Source: Bacillota bacterium (GTDB lineage Bacteria; Bacillota; Clostridia; Peptostreptococcales; Anaerovoracaceae). Taken from it: DNA of 43,027 nucleotides. Numbering within the stretch: the stretch's first letter is position 1; each line of letters starts with the position of its first letter. The notes beneath the pieces are model-generated. The model made no database searches and was not told the DNA's origin. It was given only the letters and a program-made list of their open reading frames with translations. A program made the translations under genes and the position numbers. This document shows positions 14,960 to 23,412 of this stretch, in pieces. The stretch spans positions 1-43,027 of the forward strand of contig JARBUO010000014.1 in NCBI GenBank assembly GCA_029239605.1, given 5' to 3'.

Positions 14960-15978
14960 GCTTTGAAGCGTATATGTCCTGGGTCTTGACGACGCCGCTG
15001 AATCAAATTATGGACCGATATCCCGTTTGTCATGATTTTTTTCAGAACCTCAGAATCGGCGAACTCCATACAGAGCTCACGCTGGAAAATGCGCTGTCCC
15101 ATGTTGACTCTGAACTACTTCAGGAATTTGGTATGGAAAAACATGATATTCTCAGGGAGTTTTGCGAATTTTTGACGGCCTTTGGCCGGGAGGCAGAACA
15201 AGGCGTCCGGGTAAGGACCGTCACGATTCTGGGCGGTACCGACAAAGCCGGTGATTCGGAGGTAAAGGAATGGTCGATATCCGTTGGTGAGATCATCAGT
15301 GTGGTGGGACCCACTGGCTCAGGGAAAAGCAGATTGCTGGCGGACATCGAGTGTCTGGCAAACGGGGACACCCCTACTGGGAGAAAGATCCTCATCGACG
15401 GAAGAGCGCTGTCCGATGAGGAGCGGTTTTATATGGAAGGCAGGCTTGTAGCCCAGCTATCCCAGAATATGAATTTTGTCATGGATCTCACCGTTCGGGA
15501 ATTCCTTGAGATGCATGCACGAAGCCGCATGTCGCAAAACATGGAGCATACCGTTAAGCGCTGCTATGAACAGGCGAATGAGCTGGCTGGGGAAAGATTT
15601 GGCTGGGATGTAAAGGTAACACAGCTCAGCGGCGGGCAGTCAAGAGCGCTGATGATTGCAGACACTGCATATATGAGCGCATCCCCCATCGTACTCATCG
15701 ATGAAATCGAAAACGCGGGCATTGACAGAAGGAAAGCCATTGACATTCTGGCCAGAAAAGAAAAAATTGTTCTGATTTCCACCCATGATCCGCTTTTGGC
15801 CTTACGGGCAGATAAGCGGATTGTAATCAAGAACGGGGGTGTCAACCGGATGATTGACACTTCATCGGAGGAAAAGCTCTGCCTGGAAGAGGTGGAGAAA
15901 CTGGATGCTGTTTTATACTGGATGCGGGAGAAACTCAGACGAGGAGAAGAACTCAAAAGAGAGCTCTTGGTGAAGTAG
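14956..15978 (+). CDS. Soluble ABC ATPase with N-terminal DUF1858-like domain
   Basis: This 340-residue protein has an N-terminal ~75-residue domain (TPLNQIMDRYPVCHDFF ... LTLENALSHV) that resembles DUF1858/ScdA_N modules but lacks their usual CxxC. An ABC ATPase domain follows: Walker A GPTGSGKSR near residue 117, signature LSGGQSRALMIAD near 222, Walker B IVLIDEIENAGI, and the switch His in STHDP. No membrane segments are present and no second permease is encoded nearby. Translational coupling to the GTPase suggests an NTP-driven pair working on a protein or cofactor rather than transport. I know of no characterised member with this layout. Confidence 0.7.
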   Translation: MSFEAYMSWVLTTPLNQIMDRYPVCHDFFQNLRIGELHTELTLENALSHVDSELLQEFGMEKHDILREFCEFLTAFGREAEQGVRVRTVTILGGTDKAGDSEVKEWSISVGEIISVVGPTGSGKSRLLADIECLANGDTPTGRKILIDGRALSDEERFYMEGRLVAQLSQNMNFVMDLTVREFLEMHARSRMSQNMEHTVKRCYEQANELAGERFGWDVKVTQLSGGQSRALMIADTAYMSASPIVLIDEIENAGIDRRKAIDILARKEKIVLISTHDPLLALRADKRIVIKNGGVNRMIDTSSEEKLCLEEVEKLDAVLYWMREKLRRGEELKRELLVK

Positions 15979-16043
15979 CGGAGGAGGGTCGGAAAACGAG
16001 AGGGCCCTCTATACTGATCAGAAAATCAAAAGGAGGAAGCAGG

Positions 16044-16805
16044 ATGTGGGAGATCTATGACAAACTCATTGAAGGAATCCCCGAATCGTGGACAGCGGAG
16101 TCCATTGTGAGGGGGAGTGCCTTCGCATATGTGAAAAGCCAGGGCGGGGTAGGCCTGGGCGGTCTTGTGAATTACGATATGCGGATGCCTCTTTACACAA
16201 AAAATCTGGAGGGTTTGCCCCTTCGTGAGGTGGCCCAGTGCATCAAATCCTGGAATTTTTATGAAGCATCTGTGGGGCTGGCTGCCATCAATGCCTACTA
16301 CAACTGCCCGGAAATCGCGCGAAGTTCCGGTGTCCCCCTTGGGGAATCACGGCATGTGGAGGATCGGATCTATGATCCGTTTATCATGTCTCAAAATGAG
16401 ATACGGGGAAGGAAGGTGACTGTAATCGGGCACTTTCCATTCATCGAGACGCTATTTCAACCAATCTGCGATATACGGGTGATTGCAGGGGAGATTCCTC
16501 TTGAAGGTGATTACCCCGTTTCAGCGGCAGAATATCTGCTGCCGGACAGTGAATATATTTACATCGGCAGCTCTTGTCTTGTGGAAAAAACCCTTCCGCG
16601 GCTTTTGGAATTATCGTGCAATGCAGTAAAGGTAACGCTGGTGGGTCCCTCTACTACCCTTGCCCCTGTATTGTTTGAATACGGTGTTCATGACCTGTCG
16701 GGCTATGTGGTCAAGGATGGTGATCGGGCAATGAGGATGGTTCGGGGCGCTGAAAATGGTAAGATTTATTCCACTGGGCAAAAAGTATCCCTCAAGAGGA
16801 AGTGA
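16044..16805 (+). CDS. DUF364 (putative heavy-metal chelation) protein, copy 2
   Basis: This 253-residue paralog of the protein at 12156 keeps the same landmarks: KSWNFYEASVGLAAINAYYN near residue 69, VTVIGHFPFIETLF, EGDYPVSAAEYLLP, VEKTLPRLLELS and VTLVGPSTTLAPVLF. The two share the C-terminal half most clearly and differ near residues 22-55, which could give different ligands or allow a heteromer. AAAGGAGG precedes the ATG. It is the last gene before the modA promoter at 16813. Confidence 0.8.
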   Translation: MWEIYDKLIEGIPESWTAESIVRGSAFAYVKSQGGVGLGGLVNYDMRMPLYTKNLEGLPLREVAQCIKSWNFYEASVGLAAINAYYNCPEIARSSGVPLGESRHVEDRIYDPFIMSQNEIRGRKVTVIGHFPFIETLFQPICDIRVIAGEIPLEGDYPVSAAEYLLPDSEYIYIGSSCLVEKTLPRLLELSCNAVKVTLVGPSTTLAPVLFEYGVHDLSGYVVKDGDRAMRMVRGAENGKIYSTGQKVSLKRK

Positions 16806-16812
16806 ATTTTAG

Positions 16813-16841
16813 TTGCCTATCAAATCAAACGGAATTATAAT
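16813..16841 (+). promoter_or_regulatory. Sigma-A promoter of modABC copy 1
   Basis: TTGCCT (16813-16818) and TATAAT (16836-16841) are separated by 17 bases, a close match to the vegetative consensus. The predicted start is near 16848, about 74 bases before the modA ATG. Confidence 0.75.
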
Positions 16842-16847
16842 AAAGTT

Positions 16848-16870
16848 GTTTATATTAAATAATTATAAAC
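16848..16870 (+). promoter_or_regulatory. ModE-like inverted repeat at the modA transcription start
   Basis: GTTTATA (16848-16854) and TATAAAC (16864-16870) form a perfect inverted repeat around a 9-base AT-rich spacer. It begins at the predicted transcription start, where a bound protein would block transcription. E. coli ModE represses modABC from a TATA-rich dyad at the same place, so a molybdate-responsive repressor is a reasonable inference. Candidate binders in the window are the ModE-like domain of the 8600-9529 protein and the HTH-TOBE protein at 27376-27897. Confidence 0.5.
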
Positions 16871-16921
16871 TATACCAAATAAAAACAAACTAAAACACGA
16901 GTCGAAAAAATGGAGGGAATT

Positions 16922-18055
16922 ATGAAACTGTTCAAAAAAGCACTGGTGCTGAGCACTGTTGCGGCTATGATCTTCGGAATGTCCGCAATAACAGCTTCGG
17001 CAGAGACAAAACCCACAATTACCATTGACGGCACCCCTTTGACCATTGCTGCCGATTTGGGAGCACCATTCATTGACGCAGCCAACAGAACACAAGCACC
17101 CATCAGAGCCGTCTCAGAAGGACTGGGCGCAGAAATTGCATGGGATCAGGCGACACAGACGGCGACCATCAACGGAAGCATCAAAGTCACAGTAGGCTCA
17201 TCACAAATCAGCACCGCCTATGGAACCATTACAATGGACACCACTGCGGTTAATAAAGACGGCAGAATCTATGTTCCGATGAGATACGTTGCAAACGCCC
17301 TTGGATATGATATCGAGGGCAAGAACGAAAACGGCGTGATTACGGCCAATGTTATCACAAAGGTGGACCTAACCATTTCCGCAGCGGCAAGCTTAAAGGA
17401 GGCGCTCGACGAAGCGAAAGCCCTCTATAACGAGCAGAAACCCAATGCTGCGCTGACCATCAGCTACGGTGGATCCGGTGCTCTGCAGCAGCAGATTGAA
17501 CAGGGCGCTCCTGTAGATCTTTTCATTTCCGCAGCCCAGAGCAATATGAATGCACTCAAGGAAAAAGGTCTGCTGGCGGACAGCACCATCAAAAACATGC
17601 TGCAGAATAAGCTGGTACTTATCGTCCCCGCTGATTCCAAGGCAAATCTCACCAGTATTACGGACGTAACCAAGGCTGATGTCAAGAAACTTGCTTTGGG
17701 AGAACCCACTACGGTTCCGGCAGGCAAGTATGCGACGCAGGTCTATACATATTACAACCTTATCGATAGCCTGAAGGAAAAGATCGTTTATGCCAAAGAT
17801 GTAAGAGAAGTGCTTACATGGGTTGAAAGCGGCAACGCAGATGCCGGTCTGGTCTATTCCACAGACGCAAAAGTTGGCGGCGATAAGATTAAGATCGTTG
17901 CAACTGCAGCAGAAGGCTCTCATGATCCCATCATGTATCCCGCAGCAGTAATCAAAGCAACAAAGCATGCTGTTGCTGCACAGGATTTCCTGAACTTCCT
18001 TACAACCGATACCGCAAAGGCCATCTTTGTAAAATACGGGTTCAGCGTAATGTAA
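16922..18055 (+). CDS. modA: Molybdate-binding protein ModA fused to a stalk (Cu amine oxidase N-like) domain
   Basis: This 377-residue exported protein has a signal peptide with an ASA-type signal peptidase I site near residue 27 and no lipobox. Residues ~30-145 form a stalk domain of the copper-amine-oxidase-N type (PIRAVSEGLGAEIAWD, IYVPMRYVANALGYDI). Residues ~150-377 are a full ModA: ISAAASLKEALDE, ISYGGSGALQQQIEQGAPVD, LALGEPTTVPAGKYA, and the closing FLNFLTTDTAKAIFVKYGFS. The ligand-contacting serines (AAAS, GGSG) are present, so molybdate or tungstate binding is expected. ATG 16922 is preferred over 16910 because GGAGGG lies between them. The usual lipid anchor is missing, and the stalk may hold the protein to the cell surface instead. 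Confidence 0.9.
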   Translation: MKLFKKALVLSTVAAMIFGMSAITASAETKPTITIDGTPLTIAADLGAPFIDAANRTQAPIRAVSEGLGAEIAWDQATQTATINGSIKVTVGSSQISTAYGTITMDTTAVNKDGRIYVPMRYVANALGYDIEGKNENGVITANVITKVDLTISAAASLKEALDEAKALYNEQKPNAALTISYGGSGALQQQIEQGAPVDLFISAAQSNMNALKEKGLLADSTIKNMLQNKLVLIVPADSKANLTSITDVTKADVKKLALGEPTTVPAGKYATQVYTYYNLIDSLKEKIVYAKDVREVLTWVESGNADAGLVYSTDAKVGGDKIKIVATAAEGSHDPIMYPAAVIKATKHAVAAQDFLNFLTTDTAKAIFVKYGFSVM

Positions 18056-18115
18056 CTCCGCTCAGGACGGAATTCATACCTGTAAGCCTATGGTAATTCT
18101 CAGGGAGAGTCGATA

Positions 18116-18799
18116 ATGAATTTTGATCTTTCACCGGCACTTATTTCAATAAAGATCAGCGTGATTTCTACGAGTATCATCTTTTTTCTCGGGATCACTA
18201 CCGCTTGGTGGATGACAAACTACAGAGGCAGATGGCAGGGCTTGCTGGACGGCATCCTTACGCTGCCTCTTGTTTTACCTCCAACGGTAGCAGGCTTTGG
18301 AATTCTGCTGCTCATCGGGGTGCGAGGCCCCATCGGAAAATTTCTAAGTATTTTCGGTGTCAATATCATCTTTTCCTGGTATGCAGCAGTCATTGCCGCG
18401 ACGGTGGTTGCTTTTCCGCTGATGTACCAGACTTCAAGGGCTGCCTTCGAGCAGATTGACGCCAATATTCTCAACGCAGCAAGAACACTGGGCGTAACAG
18501 AATGGAAGGTATTCTGGAAGGTTGCTGTTCCTATGGCCTGGCCGGGGATTCTTGCAGGAACTGCTCTTTCCTTTGCCCGTTCTATGGGTGAATTCGGTGC
18601 GACCTTGATGGTGGCAGGAAGCATACCGGGCAAGACTCTGACCATTCCAATCGCCATTTATTTTGCCACTGCCGGAGGCGAGATGCAGGTGGCGCTTGTC
18701 TGGGTACTCATCATCTTCGCCATATCGCTTACGGTAATGGTTGCCATGAATTACTGGAATAAACGGCTGATCAAAATCAGACAGGGTCCGGGAAGGTGA
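18116..18799 (+). CDS. modB: Molybdate ABC transporter permease ModB, copy 1
   Basis: A 227-residue membrane protein with about five or six segments and the family landmarks LPLVLPPTVAGFGILLLIG near residue 42, GAVIAATVV-type helix, and the EAA loop AARTLGVTEWKVFWKVAVPMAWPGILAG near 120-147 that contacts ModC. SMGEFGATLMVAGSIPGKT near 160 is typical of ModB. It follows modA1 by 60 bases and forms the channel of this importer. Confidence 0.92.
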   Translation: MNFDLSPALISIKISVISTSIIFFLGITTAWWMTNYRGRWQGLLDGILTLPLVLPPTVAGFGILLLIGVRGPIGKFLSIFGVNIIFSWYAAVIAATVVAFPLMYQTSRAAFEQIDANILNAARTLGVTEWKVFWKVAVPMAWPGILAGTALSFARSMGEFGATLMVAGSIPGKTLTIPIAIYFATAGGEMQVALVWVLIIFAISLTVMVAMNYWNKRLIKIRQGPGR

Positions 18800-18881
18800 G
18801 GGCAGTGAGAGTAATATTCGTCATAACCGGACATAGAAACGCAATGGGGCTGCAAATCATGGCAGCCAGGCAGGTGAGCGT

Positions 18882-19943
18882 ATGGGATTAACAATTGATA
18901 TTACAAGAAAGCTCCATGGGTTTAAGCTTGAGATGGAGCTGGCCTTTGAGCGGGAGATCGTAGGAATCCTTGGTGCTTCCGGGTCAGGAAAGAGTATGCT
19001 GCTGAACAGTATTGCGGGACTGGTCAGGCCGGATAAGGGCAGGATTGCTCTTGACGATGCCGTTTACTTTGATGCGTCAAAGAAAATAAACTTGCCGCCC
19101 CGGGATCGGAAGGTAGGGTATCTGTTTCAGAACTACGCAATGTTTCCACACCTAACAGTAGAGGAAAACATTGCATTTGGACTCGGCAAACTTTCCAGGG
19201 ATGAACAGCGGCGAATAGTTTCCGAGCTGCTGGAACGGTTTCATCTTTCTGATATGGGAAGGCGCTATCCCTCACAGCTTTCGGGAGGGCAGCAGCAGCG
19301 GGTTGCACTGGCAAGAGCATTGGCTGTGAAACCAAAGATTTTGCTTCTTGATGAACCCTTTTCCGCACTGGACGAGCATCTCAAAAATCACATGATGAAG
19401 GACATGTTGGAGTCGTTGAAGCACTTTCAGGGCACCACCTTGTTCGTCACCCATAATATGGCGGAAGCATATCATCTCAGCGACCGCATCGTCGTCGTAA
19501 ACAACGGAAGCGTTGAGACGCTTGGAACAAAGCAGGAAGTATTCCATAAACCGGAATCCCTGCTGACCGCTAAGATCACAGGATGCAAAAATGTTGCCGC
19601 CGCAATACGAAAGTCTCCGCGAACCGTTGAAATCCCTGCATGGGGCATTCTTGCGGAAACAGAAGCGGAAATTACCAGCTCGGAAGGTACCGTTGGAATT
19701 CGGGAAACCCATATTAAGAGGGCTGAGGATCACCACAGAGCAAACTGTTACCCGGTCTGGATCAGTGACGAAAATGAAGCACCCTTCCGGACGACGCTTT
19801 ACCTGAAAGTCGGTTCGCCGCCTACCCACTCCGGAGACTATCATCTCCAATGGGAGCTGGACAAAGAAGAGCGGATATCCCTTACCGGTACTTCGTTTCT
19901 GATCCATCTTGATCCGGCGCGCCTGTTTTTTATGAACCGATGA
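18882..19943 (+). CDS. modC: Molybdate ABC transporter ATPase ModC with C-terminal regulatory domain, copy 1
   Basis: A 353-residue ATPase: Walker A GASGSGKSM near residue 28, Q-loop LFQNYAMFPH, signature LSGGQQQRVALARAL near 129, Walker B ILLLDEPFSALD and switch His in VTHNMAEA. The ~120-residue C-terminal extension (GTVGIRETHIKRAE and after) is where ModC proteins carry a TOBE-type oxyanion-sensing domain. The ribosome site is a weak AGGTGAG. It powers ModB1. Its length matches full-size ModC, unlike the short copy at 29893. Confidence 0.9.
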   Translation: MGLTIDITRKLHGFKLEMELAFEREIVGILGASGSGKSMLLNSIAGLVRPDKGRIALDDAVYFDASKKINLPPRDRKVGYLFQNYAMFPHLTVEENIAFGLGKLSRDEQRRIVSELLERFHLSDMGRRYPSQLSGGQQQRVALARALAVKPKILLLDEPFSALDEHLKNHMMKDMLESLKHFQGTTLFVTHNMAEAYHLSDRIVVVNNGSVETLGTKQEVFHKPESLLTAKITGCKNVAAAIRKSPRTVEIPAWGILAETEAEITSSEGTVGIRETHIKRAEDHHRANCYPVWISDENEAPFRTTLYLKVGSPPTHSGDYHLQWELDKEERISLTGTSFLIHLDPARLFFMNR

Positions 19944-19951
19944 ACCAAGGG

Positions 19952-19989
19952 CAAGGCCACTGAAAGAAGGACAAGGGCCACTGAAAGAA
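19952..19989 (+). repeat. Short tandem duplication between modC1 and the MORN gene
   Basis: CAAGGCCACTGAAAGAA at 19952-19968 is repeated as CAAGGGCCACTGAAAGAA at 19972-19989, a 20-base offset with one inserted G. It looks like a slippage duplication in non-coding sequence; no function is evident. Confidence 0.5.
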
Positions 19990-20026
19990 ACAAGGAAAAA
20001 CATGAGTTAAGCAAGGAGGCAATCAC

Positions 20027-20911
20027 TTGAAAAAGAATATGGGGCGAAATCTATTCCTGATCTTTCTCACTCTTTTGCTGGCAAGTTTCTTGTCAGGATG
20101 CAGGAAAAGCCCCCTTCTTGAAAAGACCGTCTATATCAGTATTCCTCCAAGGGCTGAGGAGATCAAGCCGCCGGAACAGAAGAAAGAGGACGAAAAGGAC
20201 GAAAATATGGATGCGGAGATTGATTCGGACGCGGTGCTGATTCAAACCACAGCGGAGCCGGAACCTGTCATCGGAAGTGGCGATGCAGAATGGGGTGCAG
20301 ACCTTACCGGCGGAGAGGTCAATCCCCCGGTTATTCCCACGGGAAGCGCAGCAGTGGTTGTGGTGCCGGATTCCAAGTATATGGTAACCACAGTGAGTGA
20401 GGCAACGCAGAATCCACACTGGAAGTCTTCCATTGATTATAAGAGCCAGGGGTATACAGGTGAAAAGGAGAACGGGTTTTTCAGCGGTCAGGGAACCTAC
20501 GTGTGGGACGATGGAGAGAAATACGAGGGCGAATGGCAATTCGGTTTCTTTGACGGTCAGGGTGTCTATACCTGGGCCGACGGTGACCGGTATGAGGGTG
20601 AATGGCAGACCGAGGTGTTTTCGGGACAGGGAACCTATACCTGGGCCAGCGGCAGCTACTATTCAGGAGACTGGAAAGACGGCGTAAAGGAAGGCTTTGG
20701 AACCTATTTCTGGGCAAACGGCGATACCTACGTCGGAGAGTGGAAAGCCGGAGTAAAGGAAGGACAGGGAACCTATACCTGGGCTGACGGCAGCGTTTAT
20801 GAAGGGCAATGGAAATACGGAATCAAAGAGGGTCAAGGGGTTTATCGCGGCGCGGATGGTACCGTCTTTGACGGAATCTGGGCAAACGATAAATTCACAG
20901 GCAGTCAGTAG
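20027..20911 (+). CDS. MORN-repeat lipoprotein
   Basis: This 294-residue exported protein starts at TTG 20027 (AAGGAGG seven bases upstream) with a signal peptide and lipobox LSGC near residue 25. Residues ~30-140 are acidic and proline-rich, a probable flexible linker. Residues ~145-290 are about six MORN repeats with the pattern Y-x-G-E-W-x-x-G-x-x-x-G-x-G-x-Y-x-W-x-x-G (for example YEGEWQFGFFDGQGVYTW). MORN repeats in bacteria fold as beta-hairpin arrays on the cell surface, with no single known function. Repeat nucleotide sequence is also similar, so the array could vary in length by recombination. It lies just before a MoxR/DUF58 operon; a link to it is possible but unproven. Confidence 0.85.
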   Translation: MKKNMGRNLFLIFLTLLLASFLSGCRKSPLLEKTVYISIPPRAEEIKPPEQKKEDEKDENMDAEIDSDAVLIQTTAEPEPVIGSGDAEWGADLTGGEVNPPVIPTGSAAVVVVPDSKYMVTTVSEATQNPHWKSSIDYKSQGYTGEKENGFFSGQGTYVWDDGEKYEGEWQFGFFDGQGVYTWADGDRYEGEWQTEVFSGQGTYTWASGSYYSGDWKDGVKEGFGTYFWANGDTYVGEWKAGVKEGQGTYTWADGSVYEGQWKYGIKEGQGVYRGADGTVFDGIWANDKFTGSQ

Positions 20912-21019
20912 CAGAGGCTGAAGGGTTGACCTGATGGAGCAGTATCGTTGACAGGAACCCTACCGATGACAAATAAGGTGCTTTCGGAATGAAAGTGAAA
21001 AGGCAAGGAGAATTACCCA

Positions 21020-22042
21020 ATGGATCATTATATTGACGGTAGCCGAAAAGGGGCTGCACCGGAGACACTGAATAAAGAAGAAACTGAGGCTGCAAGCCGG
21101 ATGATTGGATCAATCATTGAAAATATAGAAACCGTTATCGCAGGCAAGCATGAGGTGGTAGAACTCACGGTATTAAGCCTGATTGCCGGGGGGCATGTTT
21201 TGATTGAGGATATACCGGGGGTGGGGAAAACCAGCCTTGTTTCCGCTTTGGCCAAATCCGTTCACTGTGAATTTAAACGAATTCAATTCACTCCTGATGT
21301 AATGCCTTCTGATGTGTCCGGATTTTCTATCTACAATCAGAAGACTGGTGAATTTGAGTTTCGACCTGGTGCAGCCATGAGCAATATCGTTCTGGCAGAT
21401 GAAATTAACCGCGCATCTGCAAAAACCCAGTCGGCTATGCTGGAAATCATGGAAGAACGCCAGGTCACCGTGGATGGAAACACTTATCTCATGGAACAGC
21501 CGTATATGGTTTTGGCGACACAGAATCCCATCGAGGCCCTGGGCACCTATCAGCTGCCTGAGGCGCAGATAGACAGATTTATGATCAAGCTGTCCATTGG
21601 CTACCCATCCTATGAGGATGAGATCCGCATCGTAATGAAGGGAGAAGCCGCAAAACAGCAAATTTCTCATGTTGTTGGAAAAGAAGATGTGCGAACGCTG
21701 TCCCAGCAATGCAGCAGGGTAAACTGCTCACGAGAAGTCACCTCCTATCTTGTAAAGATCATTGAAGCGACCAGAAACCACCCTGAAATCAAGCTGGGCA
21801 GCAGTCCCAGAGGCAGCATTGCTCTTTACAATCTGAGCAGGGCGTATGCGCTCTCCAGGGGAAGGAATTATGTTCTGCCCGATGATGTGAAATATCTGGC
21901 GCCCTTTGTTCTGGGGCACCGGATGATTGTGACCCACTCGGCAGCTGCGGAAAAAAGGTCACCGTCAGACATCATTCATTCCATCTTAAAAAATACCGCG
22001 GTACCCGTTACCCTTGATCGTAAGGAGGTCATGACGTGCTGA
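21020..22042 (+). CDS. MoxR-family AAA+ ATPase
   Basis: A 340-residue AAA+ protein with Walker A EDIPGVGKTSL near residue 65, Walker B VLADEINRASAKTQSAMLE near 125, sensor 1 VLATQNPIE near 165 and the LPEAQIDRFM box. MoxR proteins act as chaperones that help assemble cofactors or complexes, usually with a DUF58 partner as here. AAGGAG precedes the ATG. Its stop overlaps the DUF58 start. Confidence 0.92.
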   Translation: MDHYIDGSRKGAAPETLNKEETEAASRMIGSIIENIETVIAGKHEVVELTVLSLIAGGHVLIEDIPGVGKTSLVSALAKSVHCEFKRIQFTPDVMPSDVSGFSIYNQKTGEFEFRPGAAMSNIVLADEINRASAKTQSAMLEIMEERQVTVDGNTYLMEQPYMVLATQNPIEALGTYQLPEAQIDRFMIKLSIGYPSYEDEIRIVMKGEAAKQQISHVVGKEDVRTLSQQCSRVNCSREVTSYLVKIIEATRNHPEIKLGSSPRGSIALYNLSRAYALSRGRNYVLPDDVKYLAPFVLGHRMIVTHSAAAEKRSPSDIIHSILKNTAVPVTLDRKEVMTC

Positions 22043-23412
22043 AGTCAGCAAGTGCGGGGGGCCATGTTGTTTTAAAATCAGCAGGATCGGCTGTGCTGCT
22101 GGGATTAAGCGCAATTCCGGCATACTTCGCGGGAGGACTGTATGGATACTTACCCTGCCTTTCCTTGCTGGCACTCTATATATTGTCCACGCTCTACCTG
22201 TTGGTTCTTAAGAATAGCGTCTGCTTTGAAGCGGAAGCGGCAGATACCGTCTGCGGAAGGGGAGACTTGGTCCGCACTGCAATTCGGATCAATAACAATT
22301 CCAGGCTGCCTTGTATGAAGCTGCGAACGGAACTGTATGTAGATGGATTCTTGCCGGAAGAGGACACAGTCATCTCCGAGACGATATCCTTAGGTGCAAA
22401 ACGCAGTACAGAATTTGTCATTGCTTCAGAAATGAAGCATATTGGAGTATATGGGGCAGGGATCCGGAATTTGCGGGTTTATGACCTGACGGGCGTTTTT
22501 TTCATAAACATAAGAGGGGGAAGGAACTTCCGCATTACAGTTCTGCCAAAGGTTTCGGGTTCACAGAGGATATGGCTGGATCAGCAGCACCTTACAGAAA
22601 GTCAGAATGTACAAAAGACCGCCGTCAGCGACGGCTTTGATTACACCGGTGTGAGAGAATATGCTTTGGGTGATTCCATGAAGCGCGTGCACTGGAAGCT
22701 GTCAGCCCATTCCTCGGCTTATATGACCAAGATCACCGAAAGCAGCAGAAGAAGCGATCTGGCGGTTATGATCGACCTTGCAGCCACCATTGATCCGGCA
22801 TCCATCACTGGCCTTGCAGCAAGCATTGGCTCAGCAGCTATGTCCCGGGAACGCAAATCTTTGCCGGATATTTATGACTGCCTCATTGAGACCGCTCTTT
22901 CATTGATCGAGCAGGCTGAAGCCAGGGATGTAGAGTGCTCGCTGCTTTTCGTAGGACGGGACAAGGAACTTGTTCGGGTCTGCCCCAAAGGGGAAAAGGA
23001 TTATCCTGAACTGATCCGCATGCTTCCGTTCCTGTTTTGTGAGAAAAATACCAAGGCAATGGACGGGGCGGGGATTCTCACGCAGGAGAAACACCTGGGA
23101 AACAGAAGCAACAATCTGATTCTTTGCACTTCGCAGGTAACAGAAAGCCTCGCATGGGAGCTGATACAGGCAAAGAAACAGCAGAGAAATCCGGAGTTGT
23201 ATTATATTCTTCCTCCGAAACCCGCAGGCGAAACAGGCCATAATAAGAATACGGAAGATATGCATAACGAAAGTTCAGTAAAACACAAAGAAGCTCCAAT
23301 GAATCATAATAACCCTGTATATCATAAAAGCCGCAGCATCTTTGAAAGGCTTGACGAGCAAGGAATACGCTATCAGTTTATAAGTAGTCAAAGTGGAGAT
23401 TGTCAGAAATGA
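22036..23412 (+). CDS. DUF58 domain protein
   Basis: A 458-residue protein with two N-terminal membrane segments (about residues 12-55) and a large cytoplasmic part. The DUF58 signature lies near residue 210: YTGVREYALGDSMKRVHWKLSA. A von Willebrand A-like fold follows (LAVMIDLAATI). It starts at GTG 22036 with AGGAGG upstream, overlapping the MoxR stop, and is the standard MoxR partner. The tail near residues 400-430 is rich in His/Asn and probably disordered. Confidence 0.88.
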   Translation: MLKSASAGGHVVLKSAGSAVLLGLSAIPAYFAGGLYGYLPCLSLLALYILSTLYLLVLKNSVCFEAEAADTVCGRGDLVRTAIRINNNSRLPCMKLRTELYVDGFLPEEDTVISETISLGAKRSTEFVIASEMKHIGVYGAGIRNLRVYDLTGVFFINIRGGRNFRITVLPKVSGSQRIWLDQQHLTESQNVQKTAVSDGFDYTGVREYALGDSMKRVHWKLSAHSSAYMTKITESSRRSDLAVMIDLAATIDPASITGLAASIGSAAMSRERKSLPDIYDCLIETALSLIEQAEARDVECSLLFVGRDKELVRVCPKGEKDYPELIRMLPFLFCEKNTKAMDGAGILTQEKHLGNRSNNLILCTSQVTESLAWELIQAKKQQRNPELYYILPPKPAGETGHNKNTEDMHNESSVKHKEAPMNHNNPVYHKSRSIFERLDEQGIRYQFISSQSGDCQK

